DNA of 64,000 nt from Moniliella sp. 'wahieum' (lineage: Eukaryota > Basidiomycota > Moniliellomycetes > Moniliellales > Moniliellaceae), in assembly GCA_003971905.1 (NCBI GenBank), contig RSEE01000005.1:868001-932000 (forward strand). Direction: 5' to 3'. Of this stretch, positions 45,693-57,712 are shown piece by piece (position 1 is the stretch's first letter; each line of letters opens with the position of its first letter). Made by a program: the position numbers and the translations under genes. The notes below the pieces were generated by a model. The model did no database searches. It saw only the letters and a list, made by a program, of their open reading frames with translations, and was not told where the DNA came from.

Positions 45693-47093
45693 ATGCCTGT
45701 TCCCCACCCCTCTTCCTCTGCCCCCCGCCGACGGACGATCCAAAACAGCGCCTCTGGCTCTTTCACACTACCTCCCACCTTCTTGACATTGCCCGCGACA
45801 ACGATCACCTCTTGTGTTCTGCCTTATCCCCAAGATGCGACTGTCGGTCCGACCTGGTCGAGTGGGCGTCCAGCTCCAGGGGTCCATCGTCTTGCGCCGG
45901 GGATGGATTCTCCCGCCTCCGCATATTTGGCCTTGACCAAGGTCTTCCCTAATTACCACTGGCAGACACACCGTCTGTCGTTGAAAGGGCTGACGTCGCT
46001 CGTGCCCAATCGCCGAGAAGAAAGCGCTTCATCTCCTTTCTGTTAAGGTGGTCGGACGCATTGCGAGCGGAGTACAAAGCTGCTGAAGCCGAGCTCGACC
46101 ACCTGCGCACCGAACACAGCAAGCTCGTTTCCAGTTTGAACGAGCACCCTACTCTTCTCGCCGAGGCCCAGACTGCCTACGACACAAGCCGGGAATGGTT
46201 CGACGGCCTCTCTTCCGATGTGGATGCCACAGACAACGACGAGTACAACGCCATTCTTCGTGACCTCATGGAAAAGGTCTGCCACCAGTGGCCCGGCCCA
46301 TTGGGTCTCCAACGCAGCACAGGCGACAGCGAGCTGCATTGGCAGGTCCAGGAACGATTATACATTGAGCGGTTAGAGAGAGGAGGTTTATATAACCCTT
46401 CAACAAAGTATTCAATCTCTGATTTTTGCGAGCTGTTTGCCCAGGTGGCCAAACACAAGCGGGAGTATGCCTACGAATTCCTCTACTGTATCGGCGACCA
46501 ACACCTTGAGTATGTCTCCTCCTTTCCTCCTTCGTCTTGGCCTTCTCTTTCCGTTGGACTGTCAGATAGCTGTATCCTAACCCGGCTCCGTTCTTTGTCG
46601 GTCGTCGCTTGATTGGATTTTGTTCCCAGGGACTGGCCTGTGTTCGCCAAAGAGACGGGAACGAAGTTGGAAAAGACGTACCGGGAGGTGACGGCCCTTA
46701 GCACCTCCTTGTACCGCGACATCGGACCGCCCTTGCCCTCTTTTGCCAGCACGGCAGGCACTGGTGGAAGAAGAACGAGAAGCAGAGCAGAGCGACCAAG
46801 AAGGCGAGACGGAAGACCCGGGGGACCATCTGCTGCTGAACGAGTTGGGCCCGAATGTTTCGCTCGAGTTGGTAGAGTCCCAGCTGGCTTCCCTGAGTCG
46901 GTTGGCCACGAGACTCCTCAAGGCGCCTGCGGCGTACCATGCTTGGGTCGACCAGACGAAGGAGCTGGACAGTATCCGCGTTGGACTGCTGCAAGAGTTG
47001 CCCGCCTCGCCTGGGAGGTTGTCTTTGGATATGGGGGGGGAGGGTGCAGAGACAGAGGCGATACCGGAGGAGGAGGAGGAGGAGGAGGAGTAG
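45693..47093 (+). CDS. Unrecognised coiled-coil protein, two exons
   Basis: I do not recognise this protein. It starts MPVPHPSSSAPRRRT; after a disordered segment it reads ASAYLALTKVFPNYHWQTHR, then (frame break near 46030) LRAEYKAAEAELDHLRTEHS, a coiled coil. It continues with YDTSREWFDGLSSDVDATDN, LHWQVQERLYIERLERGGLY and ISDFCELFAQVAKHKREYAY. The intron 46510-46629 joins DQHLE to DWPVFAKETGTKLEKTYREV. After another frame break near 46742 come LVEEEREAEQSDQEGETEDP, LVESQLASLSRLATRLLKAP and a final run of glutamates encoded by a GAG repeat. About 420 residues. Its position opposite another helical protein of unknown function is noted but proves no link. Confidence 0.6.
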
Positions 47094-47477
47094 CAACACA
47101 AAATGGTTCAGGGGGCCATAACTTCGATAGCTGGGAACTAAGCGCCACGGTGGTGGTATTGGGTATCAACCAGCACACTTGGAATGCGAGTGTACGCAGC
47201 AAGTGGGCCAGGCGGAAAGGGCGGAAAGGCATGCGATGGGTGACGATGCGTGATGCTGGTCGCGACGCGAAGAGAGTTTAGCGTTTGGCGTGTAGGCTGC
47301 TTTCATTAGTCGGATCGGATGGGTTGATGGGCTTCGCTGGCCTGCCAGCGCGTCCGCCTCGTCTCGCCGCTGCCCCCACCGCCCCTCGGCTGTGCGCAAC
47401 CAACCCATGAGCATCACCCCGCCGCTCGGCCGGCCGCCGTTCCTTTCCCGCCGCTCGACACGCGTCCTGTCGACGGC
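47094..47477. other. Spacer between coiled-coil gene and RSC9
   Basis: No gene supported. Contains a GATGCGTGATGCTGG stretch near 47244-47258 similar to short motifs elsewhere in the window. Confidence 0.35.
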
Positions 47478-50400
47478 ATGGACGCCGTCAGCACCGCCGC
47501 CTCCTCGACCCCACCCGCCCACGCGCCGTCCTGGCCCTCGCCTCGGGCGATGATGCGGAGGTGGATTGGGCCCTGGCCCGTCTCCTCCGCGCATCCTTCC
47601 ACACCCCCGCCCCCGGCATCCAGCTCTCCCTCGCGCCCCGTCTCCTCGATCTGGTCGCCGACTACCCCATCCGCCTTGCCCATGCCCTCGCTGGCCACTC
47701 CCCGCCCTTTGGGCCCCTCGTGACCAGCCTGCCTTTGGCCTCGACGTGGATTCCGACGCGGATTCCGGTTTGGACTCTGACTCGGACTCCGACTCCGACG
47801 CAGGCTCGTCCTCGCCCTCATCCCCGACGGGCTCGGGTTCCAATCCCCATCCGGCTGCCCGCGACGACCTCCTGACCGCCAAGACAGCAGCACGTGCGCC
47901 GTCGCATTTTGCTCCAGCCACCAATGACGCTCACCGCGCCTTCCTGCGCCGCGCTCTCGAAGCCACAGTTTTCCTCCGCAACGTTTCCTTCGAGCCCTCT
48001 CCCGCGCCCGGGTTCGACACCAACTCACGCTTACTCAAACGCTCGAGAATTCTCCCTGCTATTGTCATTGCACTTACCACGTTGCTCCAGGAGCAACATC
48101 TTCTCCCACCCCCGCACCCGCCGCGCCGTCCCCCGCTTGACTCAGAAGCCGCAGCGGGGCTCAACGAACTGGTCCTCAACTTGCTCGATATCATCGAGTC
48201 GTTTGCTGATGATCTGAATGCTGCAGCCAGCGTAGGCCTTGAGCTGCAACAGCTTCTTCGCCTCCTCGCGTTTGGCTCGGACCGGCAGCGGATGGGGTCT
48301 GGAGTCGCGTCCATTCCCTTGGGGGGACGACGGACCGGTCCATGCTCCTATGTGCTCTGCGGGTGCTGGCAAAGATGGCATCGCAGCCCAACAATGCTGC
48401 TGCCTTTCACGAGGATGTCCCATCTTTCCCTGCCTCTGACCCAATGGATGGACACGACCCCCCTCGCTGGCCCCTCACCTGGCTTGCACTGCAATGGACA
48501 TTGGGAGCGCTGGACAATGATTTGCTCGAGTCCAGCCTTGAGCTGCTGCATGAACTCGTCATGGTGGCGGGCAATGGTCTGTGCTTGGCCGCCTACTCGG
48601 GTTTTCAGCCCACGGCTCTCTCCGCGCATCCTCGCGCTGGCGCTACCGCCCTTGCCGTTCCGGCGCTTCTGCGTGCTCTCACGCTACACCGGACCGAGTG
48701 GGACCGCGAGACACCCTTGGTGCCTCACAATGCCTCTGCACCTGCGCCACCTGCGCCGCAGTCGCGTCGGGCCCGAGAACGAGCGGCGGTGGAGGTGTGG
48801 AAACGCGCGGCGGTCCAGGCTGCCGCTGCGCTCACTTTGGCCAACACGTCGGACGTGCCAGAGGGAGAAGAGCGTTCCTTGGCCCAACTCGCCGCCCTCC
48901 CCTTGGCTGGGAGCGAGGTGGGCTCGCCTCTGTACCGTGCCATGCGACTCACCCCTGAGGAGGCTGCCTCCTCGTCGGCCACCTCCTCTGCCACACCGAC
49001 CGCTCCAACGAGGCCAGCAATGGGTGGCTACTATCTTTGAGTCGGACCCGGCAAGCAAGAGTCTCGCTTCGGGTCAAGCGGGACGGTGGTGGGAGGTATC
49101 CCAAGCTGCCTTCTGCGCGGCCTACCAAGACTCTCGGTCTCTTGCCAGCAACGTGGCTCAACGCCCGCCTCTCACCCCCGAAGCGATTCTCAACCTGCCC
49201 AAATCTGTTTTCAAGCCGGCTGGTCCGGCTGACGCGGGCGGAGGAAAGTTTATCGTGCGGGGAATTCGAGTGCGCGCAGATCGGGTGGTGCGGGCGGTGC
49301 GACAGACGGCCGAGGCGCCCGAGACGACGGCCGCATTGCGCGCTCTGTGCCACGAATGGCTGCGTACCTATTTGGCTCGCAATGCGGGCGCGCCGGCCTG
49401 GGCCCGTGCGGGTGCGTCGGACCCAGCTTTGCGCGCCGCTGGAGCGTGTTGCTGGACCACCTGCCTCGACCCTGGCTCCGGGCTGAACCAAGAAAAGATC
49501 AAGGAACACATCGCTCGCCATGTGGCCGAGGCAGGAAAAGTGGTGTGCCAACCACCTCCGTCCTCGGAACCGGACCAGGAAGGGAAGCATGAGCACGACC
49601 GCTTCCTCGATGCCCACCAGTGCTTATGGGATGGGTGCTTTGCTACTCCGCCCGAGGGGGTCCAGGGCGAGGAGGCCCATCACTGGCTCCAAACCCATGT
49701 GCTTACCCATTTACCTCCCGATTCGCCATCGGGAGCATCGTTGACCCCCGCGTTGACGCAAGGCACGGGGGAGTTGCCAGCTAGTGCGGTGTGGGCGGAC
49801 GAGAACCAAAAACGCCTGGCCCAGTTCTTTGTGCCGATGTGGGTCTCGCCGCTGGACCCACTACCTCCTCTGGCCTATTGGCTCTCCTCCGCTCCCGTTG
49901 CAGCGAAGCGTGCGGTGCCCGATGCTGGACACGAGGCGGACGGTAGGAAACGGATGCGTCTGTCGGGCGATGCGGAAGAAGGGGGTGAGTTGGTTTGCTA
50001 CGCTCCGCTGCACCACGAACCTTCCTCTGGCGATGCTGCTGGGGCGCACAAGGACGAGGAGGGGGCGGAAGAAAAGGAGACGGTGCCCTGGTACCTCGCG
50101 CGGGGGGCCATGTCGGTCGCGCGTCCCATTCGCACCCTCAAGGTGCCAGGCACGGTCAAGTTTGTAGTGGCACGTACGCCCTTGCACCTCAACACCTCCA
50201 TCCCCTCGGGCTGTCCGGCGTTGGCGGCGCTGTTGCTTCGCGGGGTGACGTCCCAAGTGGCTGACGTCTTGGGCGCCGAGGCGGACGAGCAAGAGGAGGA
50301 ACAAGAATGGCTGGCGCAGCAGCAAGAGAAGCGGTTGCGTGCCGTGACCAAGGACGAGGCGGCACAGGTAGGCTTTCCCTTTGCGCCGGCCGCTGCGCCG

Positions 50401-50670
50401 GTGCCAGCCCGAGCGACGCCAGTGGCAATGCGGCAGCCGGGCACGGCTACGACGGCGGCCGAGGCAGCAGAGGCCGAGGCGGAAGGCGAGGCGGGCGAGA
50501 CGGCGCGGCGGGCGGCGGTGCGGGCGGTGGCGCGTGGCTGGCTGGATCGGTTGCTGGAGGCGGAAAACTACGTGGTGCTCCAGTCGGCCTCGAACGACAT
50601 TCTTTCGGGCATCCTGCAGGACACACTCGCCTGCCTGCCGCGCCCGCGCTCGCGGCTGCGCGAAACGTAG
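47478..50670 (+). CDS. RSC9: RSC9/ARID2-like chromatin-remodelling complex subunit
   Basis: Predicted subunit of the RSC (SWI/SNF-type) nucleosome remodeller. The start MDAVSTAASSTPP is followed by the alpha-helical N-terminal repeat region, including VLALASGDDAEVDWALARLL and FLRNVSFEPSPAPG. ELVLNLLDIIESFADDLNAA and LQWTLGALDNDLLESSLELL follow. Near 49020-49300 an RFX-type winged-helix region reads ATIFESDPASKSLASGQAGR, VSQAAFCAAYQDS, PKSVFKPAGPADAGGGKFIV and RGIRVRADRVVRAV, which is the RSC9/ARID2 signature. The C-terminal half continues to TAG at 50668-50670 with Cys/His-containing stretches (DAHQCLWDGCFATPPEGVQG). About 1060 residues. Frame breaks occur near 47530, 47720, 48340 and 49015. 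No intron is needed. Assignment rests on domain order and motif text. Confidence 0.78.
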
Positions 50671-50942
50671 CTAGAGCAGCTCCCGGCTGGCATGTTGGAA
50701 TGGGATGGGATGGGATCCAGACGAACGCATGTGTTGGACGGCGGACAGGGGAGGAAGATTGATAGGGCCGGCGGAGCCTCCAACGCCAACGCCAACGACA
50801 GCAGAAATCGAGTCACAGCCAAAAGTAATCGTGTTGACGCAGTTGGGCGGAGACGGCCGGAAGAAATGTTAATGACAGGAAGAAACATGCTTCGTAGATT
50901 CACCGTCGATAGAACCTCCGCCGCGACCGCCATTTGGCTGCG
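50671..50942. other. Spacer between RSC9 and the IleRS gene
   Basis: About 270 bp containing the IleRS promoter and, presumably, the RSC9 terminator. GGGATGGGATGGGAT occurs near 50702. Confidence 0.35.
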
Positions 50943-53900
50943 ATGATGCGTCTGCTACCTGCGCACGCCCCCATCCGCGCGTCGTCGCCATGGCGATTGG
51001 GCTCGTGCGCACGCTTCAGCACCACCGCCCGCCGTTGCGCATCCGACACTGCCCCACCTGCCCCTGCCCCCGCCGCCACCCACGCCTACAACCACACCGT
51101 GGCCCTCCCCAAGACCCTGTTCCCGCTTCGGGCCGATGCCAGCCGGCGCGAACAGCTCTTCCGGCCCCGCACCACCACGCAGCTCTACGAGCGCCAGTGG
51201 GCCCGCTGGGATGCGGCCGGTCGCGCCGCGTCCGACGTCTTTGTCCTGCACGACGGTCCTCCCTACGCCAACGGCGATCTGCACATGGGCCATGCCCTCA
51301 ACAAGATCCTCAAGGACATCATCAACCGCTACCAACTCCTCGCCGGCCGCACGGTCCACTATGTACCCGGGTGGGACTGCCATGGGCTTCCGATCGAGCT
51401 CAAGGCACTCACAGAGCTCGGCATGCAACATGTCCAGGCACAACAGGCTGCTGCTGCCGCTACGCGCAAGAACCCTGCTGCTGGTGCTGCGCAGCCCGTC
51501 GACCGCGCGCAGGCCAAGGCCTTTAAGGCCGCCTCCAAGGGCGACAAGGCGGCCCAGGCCAAGATGGCCCAAGCGGCGGCTGCAGGCATGGACCCGCTCT
51601 CCATTCGCCGGGTCGCCCGGCAAAAGGCCGAGGGTGCTGTGGCTGCGCAGCGCGAGCAGTTTGAGGACCTGGGCATCCTCGCTGGCTGGGGGCTTGGGTC
51701 CGGTATGGCCGCACGTCCGGGGGAAAACGTGGTGGACAAGCTGCGGCAGGGCGGGGGCGTGTACCGCACTCTTGAACCGGCTTACGAGGGGGCCCAGCTC
51801 GAGGTGTTTGCCCGCATGGTCGATCGCGGCCTGGTCTATCGCGCGGAGCGGCCGACCTACTGGTCGCCTTCGTCGGGCACGGCGCTGGCCGAAGCTGAGC
51901 TCGAGTATGCAGACCGCCCTGCCGCAGCCTATGTCCGCTTCCCCCTGCACACGCTCAGTCAGGCCCTGCGCGATGCGCTGGCCAATGTGCCCCTCACGCC
52001 CGAGGGCGCCGAGGCCGCGCGGTATCTGCTCAAAGCTGGGCCCGGTAAGGGGTCCAATTTGGTCGTGTGGACCACTACTCCATGGACGCTGCCGGCCAAC
52101 ATGGCTGTGGCGGTGCACCCCGACTTGGAGTATGCTCTTGTCCGCTCCTCCTCGGGCGCACTCGACTGGGTCGCTACCGACCGGCTCGACGCCGTGGGCT
52201 CGCTTCTTGCCCCCCGCGCCGCGGATGGGACGGCCGAGGCTGAGGCGCGACAGAAGCAGACACAGCAACAGAGGCCCAGCCTACTGTCCTTCTTGTCCTG
52301 CCCGGACACACGCTTGTCGGAAGCACCTATACCCAGCCTTTCCTCCGCCCCGAGACGGCGACGGCCGCCGAGGGACAGGCGGCTATCGTCTCTGCCCCCT
52401 GGGTGTCGGCCACGAGCGGAACGGGATTGGTGCATTGCGCGCCGGCCCACGGCGCAGAGGACTACGACCTGCTCCGGGCCAAGGGCATTGCCGGGCCTGG
52501 GCTTCCGCGCGGACTCTTCTCGCCTGTGAATGGGGAGGGCAGGTACGCACCCTCGCTCGCGATTGACCCGCCCGCCCTGACGGGCGGCGAGGTGCAAACT
52601 GCCGACCTGGTTGGGCTCGACGTTTTGACCCAAGGAAACCAGGCGGTTCTCACCAAGCTGCAAGCTGCGCCTGCCGCCGCCTTGCCCACCGAAAGCAGCA
52701 CTCTTGTCCCGATCCTCGTCCACTCGCACACCATCGATCATCGCGAGCCAACAGATTGGCGGACGGGGGGGCCTGTGCTCACTCGTGCTACAACACAGTG
52801 GTTTACCGACCTGGGTCCGCTCCAAGACGCCGCGTTGAATGCCATCGGCCAAGACGGTGCTCAGGCCGGGCCCCAACAGGGCGGGCACGCGCTTCGTTGC
52901 ATCCCGCCCGCTGGGCGCTCGCGTCTACGTGCCCACGTTCGTGGCCGTGCGGAATGGTGCATCTCTCGTCAACGCGCGTGGGGCGTGCCGATCCCCGCTG
53001 TATATGCCCCCGACGGTTCGGTCATCCTGACCGGCGCCAACGTACGGCACATTGCTTCGGTTTTGCGTCAGCGGGGCGCCGATGCTGGTGGACCGACCCA
53101 GCTGAAGACTTTGTTCTGCCCGAGTTGAGGGTAGCTCATGGCCAAGGCCCGAACCCCTGGGCGACCGGCCGGGATACACTCGACGTTTGGTTCGACTCGG
53201 GTGCCTCGTGGGCGCACTTGCAAAGCAATTTGCTCAAGCCCCTTGGCGAGGAGCTGGCCGCGCGCCAACCTGTAGCCGATGTGTACCTCGAAGGCTCAGA
53301 CCAACACCGTGGATGGTTCCAGTCAGCGCTCCTGACTGCCGTTGCGGCCTCGGATGCCCCCGATAACGGCAGTTCCCCGCTGCCAGAGGTGAGCGCCGAT
53401 GGCAAGTTCCACGGCCGGGCGGCGGCGCCGTACGGGACACTGATCACGCACGGTATGGTGGTCGACCCTCGGGCCGCAAAATGAGCAAGTCGATCGGGAA
53501 TGTGTTGGCGCCGCAGACGGTCTTGCGTGGCGGAAAAGCGCCAGACGGGATCATCCCACCGTTGGGGGCAGATGTGCTTCGCTTTTGGGCTGCCCGTACC
53601 GACACTTCTCGTGACGCTCCGGTGGGAAAGACAATCCTTACTCAGTCAGCCGAAGGGTTGCGCCGATTGCGCAACGTGACGCGTTTCCTCCTCCAACCTG
53701 CGGGGGCACCCGGGTCACGGTCCGTTTGCCCCCCTGGGCGAACGGCAAGTCCAACAAAAGCCTCCGGGGGATGTGGTGGCGCAGATGCAAGTGTCCGAAC
53801 ATCTCCTTCTTTCCCAGCTGCATTCAGCGATCGAGGAAATGAACGAGGCGTATGCGGCCAACGACTTTAGCTTGGCGGCGCGCAAACTCAGTGACTTGGC

Positions 53901-54729
53901 CACGGGACCGCTCAGTGGTCTCTACCTTGACTCAGCCAAGGACGCGCTGTACACCGACCCGCTCCACGGACCCCGCCGCACTGCCATCTTGGCCACGATG
54001 GAAATTGCGTTCCGCTCCCTCTTGAGTGCGCTCGCTCCCATTGCGCCTCACCTTGCCGAGGAAGCGTTCGAATTCCGTCGTCGTGAGACGGAGGGCTATC
54101 TTGGCCTGCCGCCCATCCCGACAGATGCCGCTGAGGGGGACACGCGCATCGAGGGCAGCCTGTTTGATCTGGGATGGCAACCCGTCCCGCCCGTGTGGAG
54201 CAAGGCGCGTGCCGAACAGGGCGAACGCCTGCTCTCGCTCCGGACGGACCTGTTGAGCGTCATCGAGACGGCCCGCGCCAGGGGTTGCTTGGCACAGCGC
54301 TCGAGGCTGATGTGGCGTTTGTCGTGCCGGCCGAGGGGGCTGACGTGGAACTAACCAAGGCGTTGGAAGAGAATCGTACGTGCCCCCCCCCCCCACCCCC
54401 ACCCCTTGTGTTGAGCTTGTAGGCTGACCTTCTTCCCCTCCCCTCCCCACAGAAGCCGACCTGGCACGGTTTATGAATGTATCCCGTGTCTTCCTACCCC
54501 ACATTTCCTCTACGCCCGTCTCCACCACGGGAGGGAGTACGGGCACGACGGTGGACGCTCCTCTCTTGGCTGAACCGTCGTGGACCGAGGGGGGGAGCAC
54601 CTGGGCATTCAAATCCGTCTCGCTATGCCCGCTCTGAGCAAGTGTCCGCGTTGCTGGAGCTTCACGCGAGAGGAAACTGCCGACTTGTGTCCACGGTGCG
54701 GTGAGGTGGTGGCGCATCACGCGCACTAA
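50943..54729 (+). CDS. ISM1: Mitochondrial isoleucyl-tRNA synthetase
   Basis: Charges mitochondrial tRNA-Ile. The ATG at 50943 ([14 protein letters not shown]) opens a Ser/Arg/Ala-rich presequence. The catalytic domain shows [20 protein letters not shown] (HIGH-like motif HMGH) and [14 protein letters not shown]. The editing domain includes [16 protein letters not shown] and [18 protein letters not shown]. The second half has [17 protein letters not shown] and the KMSKS loop KMSKSIGNV near 53480. A C-terminal zinc finger CPRCWSF...CPRCGEVV ends the protein, a feature of bacterial and mitochondrial IleRS but not the eukaryotic cytosolic form. The intron 54376-54452 begins near a long C run. 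Many frame breaks occur (for example near 52260, 52500, 53110, 53480, 54300, 54620). The stop TAA is at 54727-54729. Confidence 0.92.
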
Positions 54730-54820
54730 AGCTAGACCTATACAATCAATCCTACACTGCTGTTATTGTCGTTCCCTTTAGGCATGGCGGAAGAGGGAAA
54801 AGATATGAAACCCGGTTGCA

Positions 54821-57473
54821 TTACGTGTCGCTTACCAACGGGGCATCGAACACCACCCGTGCCACATGTTCGGCCCTCCGTGCACCAGGCGCTAGGAGCC
54901 CCATATCATGTAGAGCAGTGAGGGAAGTGGCAAAGCGGGCTTGGATCTCTTGCTCCGCCGCGGCGGGCTCAACTTCTTGTCTGTGCCAGTGCACCTCCTG
55001 GCTCTGGCTCGGACAATGGCGAACTGGACAAGTCTTCCTCCTGCGTTTCGGCCGGGGCAAGAGGCGCGGTCTCCGTCCAAACCCCCTCGCTTGTGGTCGC
55101 CGGAACACGCTGGGAAAATACACCCCACCAATCGGCGAGCGAAGCAAGCCGAGGTTGCTCCGCCATGAGTTGGTAGGCAACCGCCATATCTGGCTGAATG
55201 CGTGCCGAAGCAGCCTGCAAAAGAAAGGTGCGCAACTGGTGGACCAACTGCTTGTCTGCCTTAGGATCCGATGCAATTCGATCCAGCGATGCAGCAAGTG
55301 CCAGTTCAGGAAGCTCCAGCGCCAGCTGTACATCCGTCCTTGGCGAAGGCAGCAGCCGTCGCCGGGCATCATTAACAGCCGCGGCAGATGGCAGCCAGGC
55401 ATCGGCCAAGGGGATACAGGTGGCCGGTACTTGAAGCAGATTCCTAGTTCACAAAGGTTAGTTTTTCATGTGTGTGCTCGAGCCCAGTTTTCAGCTTTCG
55501 CATTGTGAGGCGCGTCACATACAGAAACATCTCGCCCACCCAATTTGCGGCCTTGGCCAAGGCCTGCTCTTGTTGCAACACTTTCTCGCCATCAAGAGGA
55601 CCCACATCTTGGTCCACGAACGGATCAAGGGAAGCAATCAGAAAACGTGTCCTATCACCTTGAGCGGTCGATTGAAGCGTATGGGCCAAAGGCAATGTCC
55701 CAGTGGACGAACGCAGTCGGGATAGGTTGGACTCGTCATTTCCTCCCAATGGAAACGGTCGTTTCAGATCTTCCACCGCCTCTGAAGCATCACTCTGCAG
55801 CTTAGCCAACGCCCATTGCGCACTCCGAGGCGAGGCCGAGCACAGCGCGCTCTTGGCTTTGTTCACGTACGGTTCCAGTGTCCGCCATGAAGGCGCCAGA
55901 GATGCAATCAAGATTGACAGTACCAGGCCACGGTCGTCCCCAGATGTGCCAACTTGATCCGCACGGGGGTCCTTCTTGGCGTCCTCATGTTTTTCTGACT
56001 CTTTGAGGGACCGGGTGAAGCCAGCTAGCAATTTAGCAGCCCAAGCACGATGCGCCAGGGCGGGGTACACGACAGAGGCCGTATGCACAAGGTACCGCAT
56101 CAAACTCCCCTGCGCTGCTGCCAAATCCGTATCGCTTTCGCCTTCTTTTGATTCAGAAGACAATGAAGGCACCAACGTTCTGCCGGATTCCAGCAACCAA
56201 TCGCGTTCCGATTGGTGCACCGCCTTCAAGGCGTGAGGGGCGGTCTCCTCAGGCTCTAATGTGTTTTGAGACACGACGCAACGGGCAAGAGCCACGCCGT
56301 ACGCTTCGGGTGTCCACATATAGCACTGCGGCTCATTCTCTTTCTCCTCTTGTTCCATTCCCCTGGGGGTAAGGAGTGCCGTAAAAGGATCCGAAGTGAA
56401 GTGACTCTGAAGAACCAAGACCAGAGCGGCGGCCGCTCGTGACAGAACCTGACCGGGCGGTGCCAACTGCACGAATGCTTGGACGAGCTGGATGGCAGAG
56501 TGGGAAAGCGCAACACTCAAATCTTCGGGGTTTGAATGAGGGGGCGTGTGGTAGACGCGTGATGTAGCTTGTTCCGTTTGGGGGGGGGCTGAGCAGCTGC
56601 TTGTCTAGGGGGAGGGGTAGATAAGGTTGCTCCAACCCCAACAAATAGGCCAGGAAGAGGTCAACCTCCTGCTGCGCCGTGATCCGGGGAGTGAAGTGGA
56701 TACTCCTCGCTTTGGTTCGCAGTTGGATCGGAGAGGCAAGCCAGCGTTCTTTGGTAGGACAAACGGCAAGCAGAACGATGGCCGGCGGAATATCGTACAC
56801 ATCCGTCGGGGAGGCCAGAGCTTCTTGCAAGCTGAACACCACGTCGGCAATAGGCTGGTCAAGGCAAGGACATAACAAAACAAATGGTGACACCTCCTCA
56901 ACGCCAGATGCCTGCATGGCGTCGGGTAGGACGCTCAAATCCCCGGCGGCAAGGGCCTTGATGGCATCTTCATCGCTTACCCCGTCCAGGGGTGGGAAAA
57001 ATGTGGCAAGTGTGTACCCACGGAGGCCAACAGCGATGCTCTCGCCATCCCCCCTCCGCCTGGAGCCGTAGATGGCTGGGGTGGAGTAGGGATCCGCGCC
57101 AATGTGGCATGTTCCAGGGCAGTGGCTACGTTGTTGAGTATCCCGGCATGGGGGAAGAGGACTGCATGGATCCCACCGTCCGTCTGGCCGAGGGGCACGG
57201 ATGGCTCAGGCTTCGCATCCACGACATCCTGGACGAGGTGCTGGGTGGGCTTAGAAGGTGGTTCTGGGCATGGAGCGCGGCTCGTTGGATGCGTCGTTGA
57301 AGCGTGCGAAAGTGTGCGTGCCGGCGGGCGGCGGCGGCGGCTTCCTCTGTCGGGAGCGGGGGCCACGCCCGGTCGATCTGTTGGTGGGGAGGAGCATGCT
57401 TGCGTTTTCCTCTGCGCGCAGGAGGCGGTAGCAGAGACTCTACCGCAGACGTGCGCGAGCTGGGGAACGACAT
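54821..57473 (-). CDS. ORC3: Origin recognition complex subunit 3
   Basis: ORC3 helps ORC bind replication origins and load MCM helicase. The N-terminus starts at MSFPSSRTSAVES (57473). The ATPase-like core has GGIHAVLFPHAGILNNVATA, VSPFVLLCPCLDQPIADVVF and DIPPAIVLLAVCPTKERWLA. The middle helical region contains ALSHSAIQLVQAFVQLAPPG and MRYLVHTASVVYPALAHRAW. The C-terminal winged helix reads RFATSLTALHDMGLLAPGAR then RAEHVARVVFD, the usual ORC3 ending. The intron 55444-55522 is supported by a CTAAC branch site and restores GEMFLNLLQVPATCIPLADA; its 3' splice site contains an in-frame TAG if unspliced. Frame breaks lie near 57330, 57000, 56950, 56530 and 54970. The stop TAA is at 54821-54823. 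Identification is by overall pattern and the C-terminal motif. Confidence 0.8.
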
Positions 57474-57712
57474 GGCCGCCCTGGGGCGATGGTGGTGGTG
57501 GTGGTGTTAGTGAGTTGATCACGTTGATCTTCTCGTTCTCCTCAAAGTTGCAAATAAAATGGTAGTGTTTATAAACGCGACTAGTACGCCGGTGGAACTG
57601 CAGTGGTACCGGGTATCACTACGGTGCTACTGGATATTTTTCTCGTTTAGTTTCGCCAACCAGTGTCCGCTGTATATGACAGTCGATAATGTGCATTGCC
57701 ATTTCCACATTT
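57474..57712. other. Spacer between two minus-strand genes
   Basis: Lies between the ORC3 start and the 3' end of the SPOUT-type gene. A GGTGGTGGTGGTGGTG run occurs near 57490. Nothing else supported. Confidence 0.35.

Noticed and set aside
50955-52268. 437-codon minus-strand open frame
   Set aside because: Antisense shadow of the IleRS gene in GC-rich DNA; the plus strand has the HMGH and editing-domain motifs.
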